From assembly GCA_022014155.1 (NCBI GenBank), contig JAKLLS010000012.1, positions 1-44,311 of the forward strand: a DNA stretch of 44,311 nucleotides. Reading direction: 5' to 3'. The DNA is from Marinobacter sp. (GTDB lineage: Bacteria > Pseudomonadota > Gammaproteobacteria > Pseudomonadales > Oleiphilaceae). Shown piece after piece: positions 26,682 through 37,830 of this stretch; the first letter of the stretch is position 1; every line of letters begins with the position of its first letter. A model generated the notes under the pieces. The model was not told where the DNA came from. It ran no database searches and worked only from the letters and a program-made list of their open reading frames with translations. A program made the position numbers and the translations under genes.

Positions 26682-29600
26682 ATGACTGACGGTGCATCCT
26701 CACAACGCTCCCGCCCTGCCCTGGTGGCACCGGATTTCCCGGCAAAGGCAGCAGACCATCGCACATGGGGCCAATTGCACGGCAGTAGCGATGCACTGGC
26801 CATTTGTGAGAGCGCGAACCGGCATCAGGGCCTGACCCTGGTCATTACCCGCAGCACCGATGAGGCCATTCGCCTGGAACAGGCCATGCGCTTCTACCTC
26901 GGCCTGCCCGCGGAAGAAGACGGCAGTACCGTCACCCATAGCGGACTTGAGCTGCTATCACTGCCTGACTGGGAAACCCTCCCGTACGACCTGTTTTCGC
27001 CGCACCAGGATATTACCTCCCGCCGAATCCGCACCCTACACCGCTTGCCATCAACCCGGCATGGTGTGCTGGTCGTCCCGGCCCGTACCTTGATGCATCG
27101 CCTGCCTCCGGCTCATTACCTGCAGGGCAACACCTTGCTGCTAGAGGTGGGCCAGACACTGGACATTGACGACTGGCGCCTGCAACTGGAATCCGCTGGC
27201 TATCGCCACACCGAGAACGTCTACGAACACGGCGAGTACGCGGTTCGCGGCGCCATTCTGGATATTTTTCCGATGGGCGCGACGCAACCGTACCGGATCG
27301 ACCTTTTTGATGACGAAATCGAAACCCTGCGGACCTTTGACCCGGAATCCCAGCGTTCCATCGATCGCATCGACAAGATCGAACTGCTGCCGGCCAACGA
27401 ATTCCCATGGAACAAGGAAGCCCGATCCGGCTTTCGCAACCGCTGGTTTGAGCACTTCCCCAACGCCGACAAGGACGCGCCGATTTACCAGGATGTAAGC
27501 CACGGCATTACACCTCCGGGCATCGAGTACTACCTGCCGCTGTTCTTTGATGAAACGGCGACACTGTTTGACTACATGCCCGATAGCACCCATGTCTTCA
27601 CCGCTGACGGTCTGAACGATTCCATTGCCCACTTCGATACGGAGACACGGGCGCGATATGAAGACCGACGCCACGACCGTCTGCGCCCGATCCTGCCACC
27701 CACCGAACTGTTCCTGCAGCAGGAGGAACTGTTCGGCCAGCTCAAGCGGTTTCCCCGGGTCACCGTCACAGCCAACACCGCAAGCAACGCCGGCGCTGAA
27801 AATTGCATTACCAACGAACTGCCCGATGTCGCCATGGACGGTCGCGCAGCAGATCCCGCGGCCCATCTGAAGCGGTTTATCCAGGAATTTGGCGGCCGTG
27901 TGCTCCTGTGCGCCGAGTCCTCCGGTCGCAGGGAGGCGCTGATCGACAATCTCGCCGATCACAACGTGAAACCGACCACCCTGGACAGCTGGCAGGCCTT
28001 CCTGGAGGACAGGGACTGCACTCTGGGCATTACCATTGCCCCCATGGAGCAGGGCCTGGTGCTCCCAGACGAGCAGCTGGCACTGGTCACCGAAACCGCG
28101 CTGTTCGGCGAGCGGGTATTGCAGCGCCGACGCCGGGAAAAACCCACGGAAGTCGACGATTCCGGGTACCGCGACCTGTCGGAGCTTCGCATCGGTGCGC
28201 CCGTGGTTCATATCGACCACGGGGTTGGCCGTTACCATGGCCTGGAGACCATCACTGTCGACGGTGACGCCAGCGAATTCCTGATGCTCGAATACGCCGG
28301 GGGCTCAAAACTGTATGTGCCCGTTTCCAGCCTCCACCTGATTTCCCGCTACACCGGCTCAGATACTGAACACGCGCCCTTACACAAGCTGGGCACCGAG
28401 CGCTGGAGCAGCGCCAAGCAGAAAGCCCTGGAGAAGATCCGCGACACCGCCGCCGAGTTGCTGGATGTCTACGCCCGTCGCGAGGCCCGCAAGGGCTTCT
28501 CTTTCGAAGACCCCAAGGAAGCCTACCGTGCTTTCGCCGCCGGCTTCCCGTTCGAGGAAACCCCGGATCAGCAGGTGGCTATTGAGTCCGTCTTCGAGGA
28601 CATGACCGGCGAACGACCGATGGACCGCCTGGTCTGCGGCGATGTCGGCTTCGGTAAAACCGAAGTCGCCATGCGTGCAGCCTTCATGGCGACGTATTCC
28701 GGCAAACAGGTAGCCGTGCTGGTACCAACCACCCTGCTGGCTCAGCAGCATTATGAGTCTTTCCGCGATCGGTTCTCGGATACGGCCGTAAACGTGGAAC
28801 TGCTCAGCCGTTTTCGCAGCGGCGCCCAGACCAGCAAGGCCATGGAAGCCATTGAAAGCGGCAAGGCGGACATTGTGATCGGCACCCATAAACTGCTCCA
28901 GGGAGATATGAAGTTCAAGAACCTGGGGCTGGTGATCATCGATGAAGAACATCGCTTCGGGGTTCAGCAGAAAGAAAAGTTCAAGGCGCTACGGGCGGAA
29001 GTGGACATGTTGACGCTCACCGCCACGCCCATTCCCCGCACCCTGAACATGGCCATGGGCCACTTGCGGGACCTGTCCATCATCGCCACGCCTCCGGCGC
29101 GGCGCCTGTCGGTGAAAACCTTCGTGCGCCAGCGCGACGATGCCATGGTCAAGGAAGCCATTCTGCGGGAAATCCTGCGGGGTGGTCAGGTGTACTTCCT
29201 CCACAACGATGTGGCTACCATCCAGAAAACCGCCGAAGACCTGCGAACATTGATTCCGGAAGCGCGGGTCGGTGTGGCCCATGGTCAGATGCGGGAGCGG
29301 GAACTGGAACAGATCATGTCGGACTTCTACCACAAGCGCTTCAATGTGCTGGTGTGTACAACCATTGTGGAAACCGGCATCGACATTCCCAGCGCCAACA
29401 CCATTATCATCGAACGTGCCGACAAGTTCGGCCTGGCCCAGCTGCACCAGTTGCGGGGCCGGGTTGGCCGGTCGCATCACCAGGCCTACGCCTACCTACT
29501 GACACCGCCTCCCCGATCTATCACCACCGACGCGAAAAAGCGGCTGGAAGCCATCTCCGAAGCCCAGGATCTGGGCGCCGGGTTCATGCTGGCTACCCAC

Positions 29601-30191
29601 GACCTGGAAATTCGCGGTGCCGGCGAACTGCTGGGTGAGGAACAGAGTGGCCAGATCGAAACCATCGGCTTCAGCCTGTACATGCAGTTGCTGGATGAGG
29701 CGGTAACCGCCATCCGCGAGGGGCGCACCCCGAACGCTGATCTTCCCCTGAGCCACGGCACGGAGATGAACCTGCGCATACCGGCGCTGATCCCGGATGA
29801 CTACCTGCCGGATGTGCACAACCGACTGATGCTGTACAAGCGGATTGCCAGCGTCAGCAAAAAGGACGAATTAAAAGAACTTCAGGTTGAGATGATTGAT
29901 CGCTTCGGATTATTACCGGATCCGGCCAAAAACCTGATGCGTCAGACTGAACTGAGGCTCAGGGCAGAAGCCCTCGGCATCGTGAAAATCGACGCTGGCA
30001 AGGAATGGGCCAGGCTGGAATTCGGCGCCTCGACACCGGTCGATCCTCTCGTGCTGGTTAAGAAAGTGCAATCCGCTCCGGACCAGCACCGGCTCGAAGG
30101 GGCCAACAGTTTCCGGTTCCGGCTGAAGGATGCCTCAACCAGTGGTAAACTCGACAGCATTTCCGACATGCTCGGGCAGTTGACTCCCTGA
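26682..30191 (+). CDS. mfd: Transcription-repair coupling factor Mfd
   Basis: This 1169-residue ATP-dependent translocase pushes stalled RNA polymerase off damaged DNA and recruits UvrA. The ATG at 26682 has AGGAGAAG about ten bases upstream, and the length matches the family (E. coli 1148). Visible in order: the UvrB-like region with GEYAVRGAILDIFPMG and YRIDLFDDEIE; the RNA-polymerase-interaction domain with VVHIDHGVGRYHGLE; the helicase core with GDVGFGKTEVAMRAAF (about 652-667), DEEHRFG (about 754), TATPIPRTLNMA and QLRGRVGRS. The C-terminal regulatory domain has PDDYLPDVHNRLMLYKR. It is divergent from gap, and the CsiV-like gene follows after 53 bases. Confidence 0.98.
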   Translation: MTDGASSQRSRPALVAPDFPAKAADHRTWGQLHGSSDALAICESANRHQGLTLVITRSTDEAIRLEQAMRFYLGLPAEEDGSTVTHSGLELLSLPDWETLPYDLFSPHQDITSRRIRTLHRLPSTRHGVLVVPARTLMHRLPPAHYLQGNTLLLEVGQTLDIDDWRLQLESAGYRHTENVYEHGEYAVRGAILDIFPMGATQPYRIDLFDDEIETLRTFDPESQRSIDRIDKIELLPANEFPWNKEARSGFRNRWFEHFPNADKDAPIYQDVSHGITPPGIEYYLPLFFDETATLFDYMPDSTHVFTADGLNDSIAHFDTETRARYEDRRHDRLRPILPPTELFLQQEELFGQLKRFPRVTVTANTASNAGAENCITNELPDVAMDGRAADPAAHLKRFIQEFGGRVLLCAESSGRREALIDNLADHNVKPTTLDSWQAFLEDRDCTLGITIAPMEQGLVLPDEQLALVTETALFGERVLQRRRREKPTEVDDSGYRDLSELRIGAPVVHIDHGVGRYHGLETITVDGDASEFLMLEYAGGSKLYVPVSSLHLISRYTGSDTEHAPLHKLGTERWSSAKQKALEKIRDTAAELLDVYARREARKGFSFEDPKEAYRAFAAGFPFEETPDQQVAIESVFEDMTGERPMDRLVCGDVGFGKTEVAMRAAFMATYSGKQVAVLVPTTLLAQQHYESFRDRFSDTAVNVELLSRFRSGAQTSKAMEAIESGKADIVIGTHKLLQGDMKFKNLGLVIIDEEHRFGVQQKEKFKALRAEVDMLTLTATPIPRTLNMAMGHLRDLSIIATPPARRLSVKTFVRQRDDAMVKEAILREILRGGQVYFLHNDVATIQKTAEDLRTLIPEARVGVAHGQMRERELEQIMSDFYHKRFNVLVCTTIVETGIDIPSANTIIIERADKFGLAQLHQLRGRVGRSHHQAYAYLLTPPPRSITTDAKKRLEAISEAQDLGAGFMLATHDLEIRGAGELLGEEQSGQIETIGFSLYMQLLDEAVTAIREGRTPNADLPLSHGTEMNLRIPALIPDDYLPDVHNRLMLYKRIASVSKKDELKELQVEMIDRFGLLPDPAKNLMRQTELRLRAEALGIVKIDAGKEWARLEFGASTPVDPLVLVKKVQSAPDQHRLEGANSFRFRLKDASTSGKLDSISDMLGQLTP

Positions 30192-30244
30192 AACCGAGGC
30201 ACTGCCCACCAAACGACAGCAACTGATATTGTGGAGTACAGCCC

Positions 30245-32947
<2,703 letters not shown>

Positions 32948-32983
32948 GGACGTCCTCAATCGTAAAAAATCAATGCCAGCAGG

Positions 32984-33001
32984 GTCGCAACATTGTGCGA
33001 C
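32984..33001. repeat. 18-bp palindrome before mscS
   Basis: GTCGCA and TGCGAC are perfect 6-bp arms around ACATTG. It sits two bases beyond the L,D-transpeptidase stop and 37 bases before the mscS start. It differs from the GCGACA-type palindromes near the WYL gene (arms are not the same). It could be a transcript-end hairpin or an operator of mscS. Confidence 0.45.
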
Positions 33002-33003
33002 AC

Positions 33004-33510
33004 TCAGGATTCTTCGATGGTAACGGTAGTGCCTGGGGTCACCAGATCATAAAGCCTGATTACATCGGAATTGCGCATGCGGATGCAGCCATGGGATCTC
33101 GGCTCCCCCATGGGCTCGGTATCCGGTGTGCCGTGAATGTATATAAAGCGTCGGAAACTATCGACCCCGGGGCCACGGTTTATACCCGATTCACAACCGC
33201 ACAACCAGAGTATTCTGGAAAGAATCCAGTCCCGCTCAGGATAGCGGGCCGCTAGTTCCGGGGTGTGGATCTCACCCGTTGGCCGCCGGGCGACAAACAC
33301 TGTGCCCTGCGGCTGACTATCGCCCACCATGGCACGGACATAATGCCTGCCTCGCGGAGTACAGCCGCTGCCGTTTTGCTCCCCCGGACCATTCAAGGCC
33401 GTGGACACTGGAAACTGGAACAGCGATTCACCGCCAGCGCCAATCAGCGTCAGTGACTGGGAGGCGATACTGATGTGGAGATGGGGAAAAGACCCTTTTG
33501 GCGAGTTCAT
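33004..33510 (-). CDS. L,D-transpeptidase (YkuD domain) without a signal peptide
   Basis: The protein is 168 residues from the ATG at 33510, with GGAG ten bases upstream; a TTG two codons earlier is possible. It carries the YkuD catalytic motif, HGTPDTEPMG then RSHGCIRM, with the nucleophile Cys (142 in this numbering) and His residues at 126 and 140. Such enzymes cross-link peptidoglycan stems 3-3 or attach Braun lipoprotein, or hydrolyse that link. It begins directly at the domain (HLHISIASQSLTLI), with neither signal peptide nor anchor, so how it would reach the periplasm is unclear. An alternative is a cytoplasmic role in some family members. It lies 59 bases downstream of psrA on the same strand. 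Confidence 0.85.
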   Translation of the reverse strand: MNSPKGSFPHLHISIASQSLTLIGAGGESLFQFPVSTALNGPGEQNGSGCTPRGRHYVRAMVGDSQPQGTVFVARRPTGEIHTPELAARYPERDWILSRILWLCGCESGINRGPGVDSFRRFIYIHGTPDTEPMGEPRSHGCIRMRNSDVIRLYDLVTPGTTVTIEES

Positions 33511-33569
33511 CTGCAATTAAGCTCCCGACTGACAACGTCAGTGCGGAAGCCTAACCGAGAGAGGACAAT

Positions 33570-34244
33570 TCAGGCAACCGGAGCCTGACCAAATGCTGGA
33601 ACCAGCATAGTGTCCTCAGCTTGCATGCCAGCGGCCAGGAACGGCACCAGGCGCGCGGCAATTTCCTGGACCGTGGTTTCCACGCCCAACTTGTTTTGCA
33701 GGATATCCCGTAACGCATCGCTACTGGACATGGTGAATGCCGTGGCCCCGAGCATGAACTGTATTCGCCAGTATCGATCCACCGCAGACAACTGTGGCGT
33801 AGCTTCTTTCAACAGCCTCATAAAGCGGCTGAAAGGCTCGCTGTATTCCTGCTCCAGAAATTTGCGCAAATGCCCCTGAGACTGGGTATAGGCGAGCCCG
33901 AGCAATCGCATGAAGATGGAAATACCCTTGTCGGTGCGCTGCGGCATGCGCACGGCACTTTCCGTCAATGCCCACAAAGTCTGGTTCAGGGTGGGCGGCT
34001 TTCCGTCGCATCGCTCCTCCAGCTCATCAAACGCGGTCTCCAGGGTGGCGGAAAACGGTGTCAGGAACCGGGCAAACACGGCGTGAATCAAGGCATTCTT
34101 AGAGCCGAAATGGTAATTGACAGCGGCCAGATTTACTTTAGCCTTACTGGTAATCATCCGCAGGGAGGTTTCGGAGAATCCCCGATCCGCAAACAGTTCC
34201 TCAGCGGCATCCAGGATGCGGTCAACGGTATCAGACTGAGCCAT
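33570..34244 (-). CDS. psrA: TetR-family regulator PsrA
   Basis: This 224-residue protein has an N-terminal helix-turn-helix DTVDRILDAAEELFADRGFSETSLRMITSKA followed by VNLAAVNYHFGSKNALI. These are almost the words of Pseudomonas PsrA, a fatty-acid-responsive regulator that represses itself and beta-oxidation genes. The ligand domain (about 80-224) contains SIFMRLLGLAYTQSQG, also PsrA-like. The expected PsrA operator type (CAAAC-N4-GTTT) occurs twice, as an inverted pair, just upstream (34265-34291), so autoregulation is likely. It heads a group of four minus-strand genes, though a common transcript is not proven. Confidence 0.9.
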   Translation of the reverse strand: MAQSDTVDRILDAAEELFADRGFSETSLRMITSKAKVNLAAVNYHFGSKNALIHAVFARFLTPFSATLETAFDELEERCDGKPPTLNQTLWALTESAVRMPQRTDKGISIFMRLLGLAYTQSQGHLRKFLEQEYSEPFSRFMRLLKEATPQLSAVDRYWRIQFMLGATAFTMSSSDALRDILQNKLGVETTVQEIAARLVPFLAAGMQAEDTMLVPAFGQAPVA

Positions 34245-34264
34245 ATTGTTATCAGTGCCTCTAG

Positions 34265-34291
34265 CAAACGTCTGTTTAAAACATACGTTTG
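34265..34291. promoter_or_regulatory. psrA operator: inverted pair of CAAAC-N4-GTTT boxes
   Basis: The plus strand at 34265-34278 reads CAAACGTCTGTTTA and the minus strand at 34291-34278 reads CAAACGTATGTTTT, giving a 27-bp near-palindrome with 12 of 14 matches between the halves. It starts 21 bases upstream of the psrA ATG. The box fits the known PsrA consensus of CAAAC, 2-4 bases, GTTTG; both halves have T/A in place of the last G. Confidence 0.75.
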
Positions 34292-34304
34292 AGACACTAT
34301 CATG

Positions 34305-35237
34305 TCAAGCTCTCTGCTCGGGAGAAGCCGCCACGGACGCCCATCCCCGATCAAGAGCCTCCTGATTGCCATCAAAAAACGCTTTCTGAGCCCGATCATA
34401 GGCTTTTTCCGCCTCCAGCAGATAAATCAGATACAAGCGGATGTATTCACGGCGGGTCATGTTCCGGGCCAGGCTCCGATGCTCCGATAGAGCCAGTAGC
34501 TTACTGAACCGTGGAGCCCGTAGCGCGGGATTGAATTCCGCCATACGGGCACACTGCCAGACCAGTCCCTCTTTACCTTCCAGGTGTTCTATATGTTTAC
34601 GAGCGTCCCTCAGTAACCGCTGCCGCATGACAATAAGATCAAGGTAGGACGGACGAGAAGTATAGATACGGCGAATGGCAGGCATCCCCAGCAATAGAAT
34701 GATCACGAATGCGCCGAAACCACCACCGGCAATCCAGGCGGGAATAAAGCCCGTGAGACCGCTAAGAAAGATCACCGCTGCTACCAAGGCACTGAACAAC
34801 CACAGATCCCGACTGCGCCTGGCTGTAGCCAGGGAGTAATTATCTGGCCAGTCAGACATTGCAAGGATATCAAAATCCATCAGCAGAACACGGTCGCATT
34901 GCTTCAGCATCAACCGCAACTTACGCTGCAGGGACTCCGCGAGGGCTTGCTCAACGGCCGTCGGATTCTCAGCCTCCGGGGCATAATTGTCGGGGGTCTC
35001 ATCTTTGAGAGACGCATCGGCACTGCCTGCTTGGCCGTCCGTTTTGGGAGCGGAACCAGCTACGCTGTCCGGCCCGGAAGCTCGCTCTCCATCCGTGCGA
35101 GTTGCGTCTGCTGACCGGGCAGGGACATTCAAGGCTCCGGCCGCAGGCACAGGATCCGCCGCACGCCCTTGCCGCAGAACCGGCTCGTCCGGTGCCAGAT
35201 TCCCTTGTGCCTGCGCTGTCTGTCTGTTTTCCGCCAT
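34305..35237 (-). CDS. Unrecognised membrane protein with a low-complexity N-terminus
   Basis: This 310-residue protein was not recognised. Residues 1-95 are a disordered, Ala/Asp/Glu/Pro-rich tail. A helical part with LQRKLRLMLKQCDRVLLMDFD precedes two adjacent membrane segments (about 145-165 and 170-189), and then a charged helical region (about 195-310) with HIEHLEGKEG and RREYIRLYLIYLLEAEKAYDRAQKAF. It likely sits in the inner membrane with both tails in the cytoplasm. It ends just beyond the upstream psrA operator, so its 3' end may touch the psrA promoter region. No domain is proposed. Confidence 0.75.
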   Translation of the reverse strand: MAENRQTAQAQGNLAPDEPVLRQGRAADPVPAAGALNVPARSADATRTDGERASGPDSVAGSAPKTDGQAGSADASLKDETPDNYAPEAENPTAVEQALAESLQRKLRLMLKQCDRVLLMDFDILAMSDWPDNYSLATARRSRDLWLFSALVAAVIFLSGLTGFIPAWIAGGGFGAFVIILLLGMPAIRRIYTSRPSYLDLIVMRQRLLRDARKHIEHLEGKEGLVWQCARMAEFNPALRAPRFSKLLALSEHRSLARNMTRREYIRLYLIYLLEAEKAYDRAQKAFFDGNQEALDRGWASVAASPEQRA

Positions 35238-35380
35238 GCGCTCTCTACCAAAGACTCGTGAGCCTACAGCCCGCCAGGCAGGCCTTGTTTAATCATCCAT
35301 GACTTGTGTATCGACTGCTTTCCAGGAACTTTAACCCCTTGGCATCACGAGAACAGCTCGCTATGCTTTGCCGGTATTTC

Positions 35381-35401
35381 GCCAGCCAAGTATTGGCTGG
35401 C
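35381..35401 (+). promoter_or_regulatory. 21-bp palindrome just upstream of the ribE ribosome site
   Basis: GCCAGCCAA and TTGGCTGGC are perfect 9-bp arms around GTA. The hairpin ends ten bases before the GAGGG ribosome site of ribE. The 183-base region before it (35238-35420) shows no FMN-riboswitch core, so the hairpin is the only visible candidate for leader or operator control. Confidence 0.5.
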
Positions 35402-35420
35402 TCCACTATGAGGGTAGTCC

Positions 35421-36044
35421 ATGTTCACAGGCATTGTTCAAGGCGTTGCCACCATTCAGGAAGTGTCCACGGCCCCCGGCCTGAACACCTACGCTATCCG
35501 GCTCCCGGCGGAGCGGCTTGAAGGCGTGGCTATTGGCGCTTCCGTCTCCATTAACGGAGCCTGCCTCACCGTCACCCGCCAGGAAGGTGACTGCCTGTAT
35601 TTTGATGCCATGCAGGAAACCCTGAGACTGACCACACTGGGAAAGCTGAACCAGGGTGACCGTGTGAACTTCGAGCGGGCAGCACGCATTGGCGATGAAA
35701 TCGGCGGCCACCTGCTTTCAGGCCACGTTCACACCACTGCAACCGTAACGTCCATTAAGCGGCCTGAGAACAACGTCACCATTGAGTTTGAAGTACCAGA
35801 GGCTTGGGCCAGGTACATTTTTCCCAAGGGCTATATCGCCATTAACGGCGCCAGCCTGACCATTGGTGAGGTTAACGGAAACCGTTTTAATGTCCACCTT
35901 ATCCCGGAGACCTTGAGAGCGACCACATTTGGCGACATTGAGGCAGGTGATATCGTCAATATCGAGATCGATAGCCAGACCCAAACCATTGTGGATACCC
36001 TCGACAGGCTGGGTTATGACCGCCCCCTCCCCGCCGGAAACTAA
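35421..36044 (+). CDS. ribE: Riboflavin synthase, alpha subunit
   Basis: This 207-residue enzyme dismutates two lumazine molecules into riboflavin and a pyrimidine. It has the internal duplication typical of riboflavin synthase: first half MFTGIVQGVATI, GASVSINGACLTVT; second half SGHVHTTATV, FPKGYIAINGASLTIGEV, and the trimer-forming end. It closely resembles E. coli RibC (MFTGIVQG, DEIGGHLMSGH equivalents). The gene stands alone, apart from the other riboflavin genes, and tail-to-tail with rlmG (4-base overlap). A second, operon-borne copy elsewhere in the genome is possible. GAGGG precedes the ATG by seven bases. Confidence 0.93.
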   Translation: MFTGIVQGVATIQEVSTAPGLNTYAIRLPAERLEGVAIGASVSINGACLTVTRQEGDCLYFDAMQETLRLTTLGKLNQGDRVNFERAARIGDEIGGHLLSGHVHTTATVTSIKRPENNVTIEFEVPEAWARYIFPKGYIAINGASLTIGEVNGNRFNVHLIPETLRATTFGDIEAGDIVNIEIDSQTQTIVDTLDRLGYDRPLPAGN

Positions 36045-37177
36045 TGGCGAGCTGAAAACACCACGAATCTGGGGTCGGCCTGCAACTGGGTAACCACCGG
36101 AAAGTACCGCTTCAGGCTGCGGTGATAACCAAGGTGCCGGTTACCCACCATCAGCAGTTGCCCGTTATTTTCCAGATGCCGGGCAGCCTGCTGGAACAAA
36201 CGTAACGCAATGTGGTCACCCACCACGCCACCCTCGTGGAATGGCGGGTTAAGCAGGATAAGGTCAAATTTTCCAGCGTCCTCCGGAACCCCGTCCCCAT
36301 GACAGAAACGCGCATCAGCGGCCGACACGGCCCTGTCTACATTGTGTTTTGCACTGATGACCGCCTGACTGGATACATCACTGAATACCACATTGAGTGT
36401 CGGTTGCTCGAGCAATGCTGTCAGACCCAGGACCCCGTTGCCACAGGCAAGATCCAGCACACGCGCTCCAGGTGCCAACGCGGCGGCCGCCTGGCGAATG
36501 TCCGGTAGTAACAATCGGGTGCCGATATCCAGGCGCTCCCGTGCAAATACGGCCGGAAGGCCACTGACAAGGCAGTCACCTTCATCCAGCAAGTACCCCT
36601 TCCATTGCCCTTGCCAGCCATCCAGCCCCTGCTCACCCGGCTGGCACACCACCACACGGGCCTTTTTACGGGCGGGACAGACCTGCTTTGTCCGGACCAG
36701 CTCATTGAACACTTCGACACTCCGGTCCGGCAAATGTTTGATCATACCGCCAGCAATCAGGATGCCGTCAGCAGCCAGTACATCGTTTGACCAGCGCAGC
36801 AGCCAGCTCAGGTAATCCAGTTGCCGGGGAATCCGCATGACAATCGCATCAAACGGCCCCTCCGGCGGCGCCAGCCAGCTCTCCGGGACAGCCACATGAC
36901 TCTCTCCATTATCGCGCCCGTTCAGAGCCAGGGCTCCCGCCAGGCTGGCACTGTCAGCCAGGGATAGCGGATCGAATCGACGGAGCCCCATCGTCAGTGC
37001 TCCAAACTGATCATCCACCACCAATACTCTCATCCCTGCGTTCTCTGGCACGTGGACAAACGCCTGCTCCAGCAACAACTCATCGGCGGCATCCCAGGCT
37101 CTCAGGGTGCGATCGGTGTTGCCCGGACGTTTGAGGGTCAGCACGCCTTCGGGCGTTTGCAGGGAGTCACTTGTCAT
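36041..37177 (-). CDS. rlmG: 23S rRNA (guanine-1835-N2)-methyltransferase RlmG
   Basis: The protein is 378 residues from the ATG at 37177, exactly the family length; a longer reading from 37261 adds 28 residues that do not fit. It has two Rossmann methyltransferase domains. The N-terminal one is degenerate (VLVVDDQFGAL). The C-terminal one is active, with the SAM motif VLDLACGNGVLGL and the N2-guanine catalytic motif NPPFHEGG. RlmG sets m2G1835 in 23S rRNA. It is closely related to RsmC, encoded 0.7 kb away. Its end overlaps ribE, and it is divergent from the small 142-residue gene. Confidence 0.92.
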   Translation of the reverse strand: MTSDSLQTPEGVLTLKRPGNTDRTLRAWDAADELLLEQAFVHVPENAGMRVLVVDDQFGALTMGLRRFDPLSLADSASLAGALALNGRDNGESHVAVPESWLAPPEGPFDAIVMRIPRQLDYLSWLLRWSNDVLAADGILIAGGMIKHLPDRSVEVFNELVRTKQVCPARKKARVVVCQPGEQGLDGWQGQWKGYLLDEGDCLVSGLPAVFARERLDIGTRLLLPDIRQAAAALAPGARVLDLACGNGVLGLTALLEQPTLNVVFSDVSSQAVISAKHNVDRAVSAADARFCHGDGVPEDAGKFDLILLNPPFHEGGVVGDHIALRLFQQAARHLENNGQLLMVGNRHLGYHRSLKRYFPVVTQLQADPRFVVFSARH

Positions 37178-37296
37178 TTCAGGCACCAAATCAGACAGGT
37201 TGATAATCCGGGCCCATTCTAGGCTGATTACTCTAGAAATTAACCCTAAAGTGGTTTCCAAGTTGAATTGAAACCGATCCAGATGAGAGACCCAAT

Positions 37297-37725
37297 ATGA
37301 TCCGCGATTCCATCAAGAGCCGCTTTGAGTCCGTTCAGGCCGCAGGCAAGCGCCTTGAAGATCAGCTTCGCCCCCAGTTCGACAAGGCGTCCGCCGAACT
37401 GAAAAAGGTTCTGGCCAACATGGGCGCCGACGTATCAGAACCGCGCAGCCTGTCTGAAGTGGTCAGCCAGATTCGCAGCAAAAACCCGACGTTCCGGGAA
37501 CTCACACTGCGCCTCGACGTTGCGACCTACGACCTGCGCAAAAAGCTGTGGTGGGACGCCAACATGATGACCGCCTATTTCACCGACAAAGCGGGCAAAA
37601 CCTACGAAGCCGAGGTCAAGCCCAAGCTGACCGAAGCCCGTAACCGCGCCGAATCTGAGGCCCGTCGCCTGATTGGTCAGGTACGCGACCTGGCTCCGAG
37701 CCGCACTGGCGGCGAGCAGGAATAA
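37297..37725 (+). CDS. Unrecognised 142-residue charged helical protein
   Basis: A single small gene with an intrinsic terminator 58 bases after its stop. The protein is soluble and rich in Lys, Arg, Glu and Ala, with helix-forming segments at about 1-42, 65-95 and 105-135. Parts such as FDKASAELKKVLANMGADVSEPRSLSEVV and YEAEVKPKLTEARNRAESEARRLIGQV suggest coiled coil. No catalytic motif or membrane segment is seen, and no family is proposed. It lies between the rlmG and rsmC genes and is divergent from rlmG. Confidence 0.75.
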   Translation: MIRDSIKSRFESVQAAGKRLEDQLRPQFDKASAELKKVLANMGADVSEPRSLSEVVSQIRSKNPTFRELTLRLDVATYDLRKKLWWDANMMTAYFTDKAGKTYEAEVKPKLTEARNRAESEARRLIGQVRDLAPSRTGGEQE

Positions 37726-37782
37726 GCTTCCGGGAACGATTGATTTCAGGTTGTCTCCCGTTCACTTGGAAACAGCCTTTTT

Positions 37783-37807
37783 GCCCCTCACCCCAGGGGC
37801 TTTTTTT
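37783..37807 (+). terminator. Intrinsic terminator of the 142-residue gene
   Basis: GCCCCT and AGGGGC form the stem around CACCCC, followed by seven T. It follows the stop at 37725 and lies 24 bases before the convergent end of rsmC. The minus-strand side has only a weak T-run, so it mainly serves the plus strand. Confidence 0.85.
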
Positions 37808-37830
37808 CGTCTGGAGAAAAGTTGCATCCG

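Noticed and set aside
32984..33001. The mscS palindrome as a further copy of the WYL-locus operator
   Set aside because: Its arms are GTCGCA/TGCGAC with a 6-base centre, not GCGACA/TGTCGC with a 5-base centre.
35238..35420. FMN riboswitch before ribE
   Set aside because: The conserved RFN-element stretches were not found; only a simple palindrome is present.
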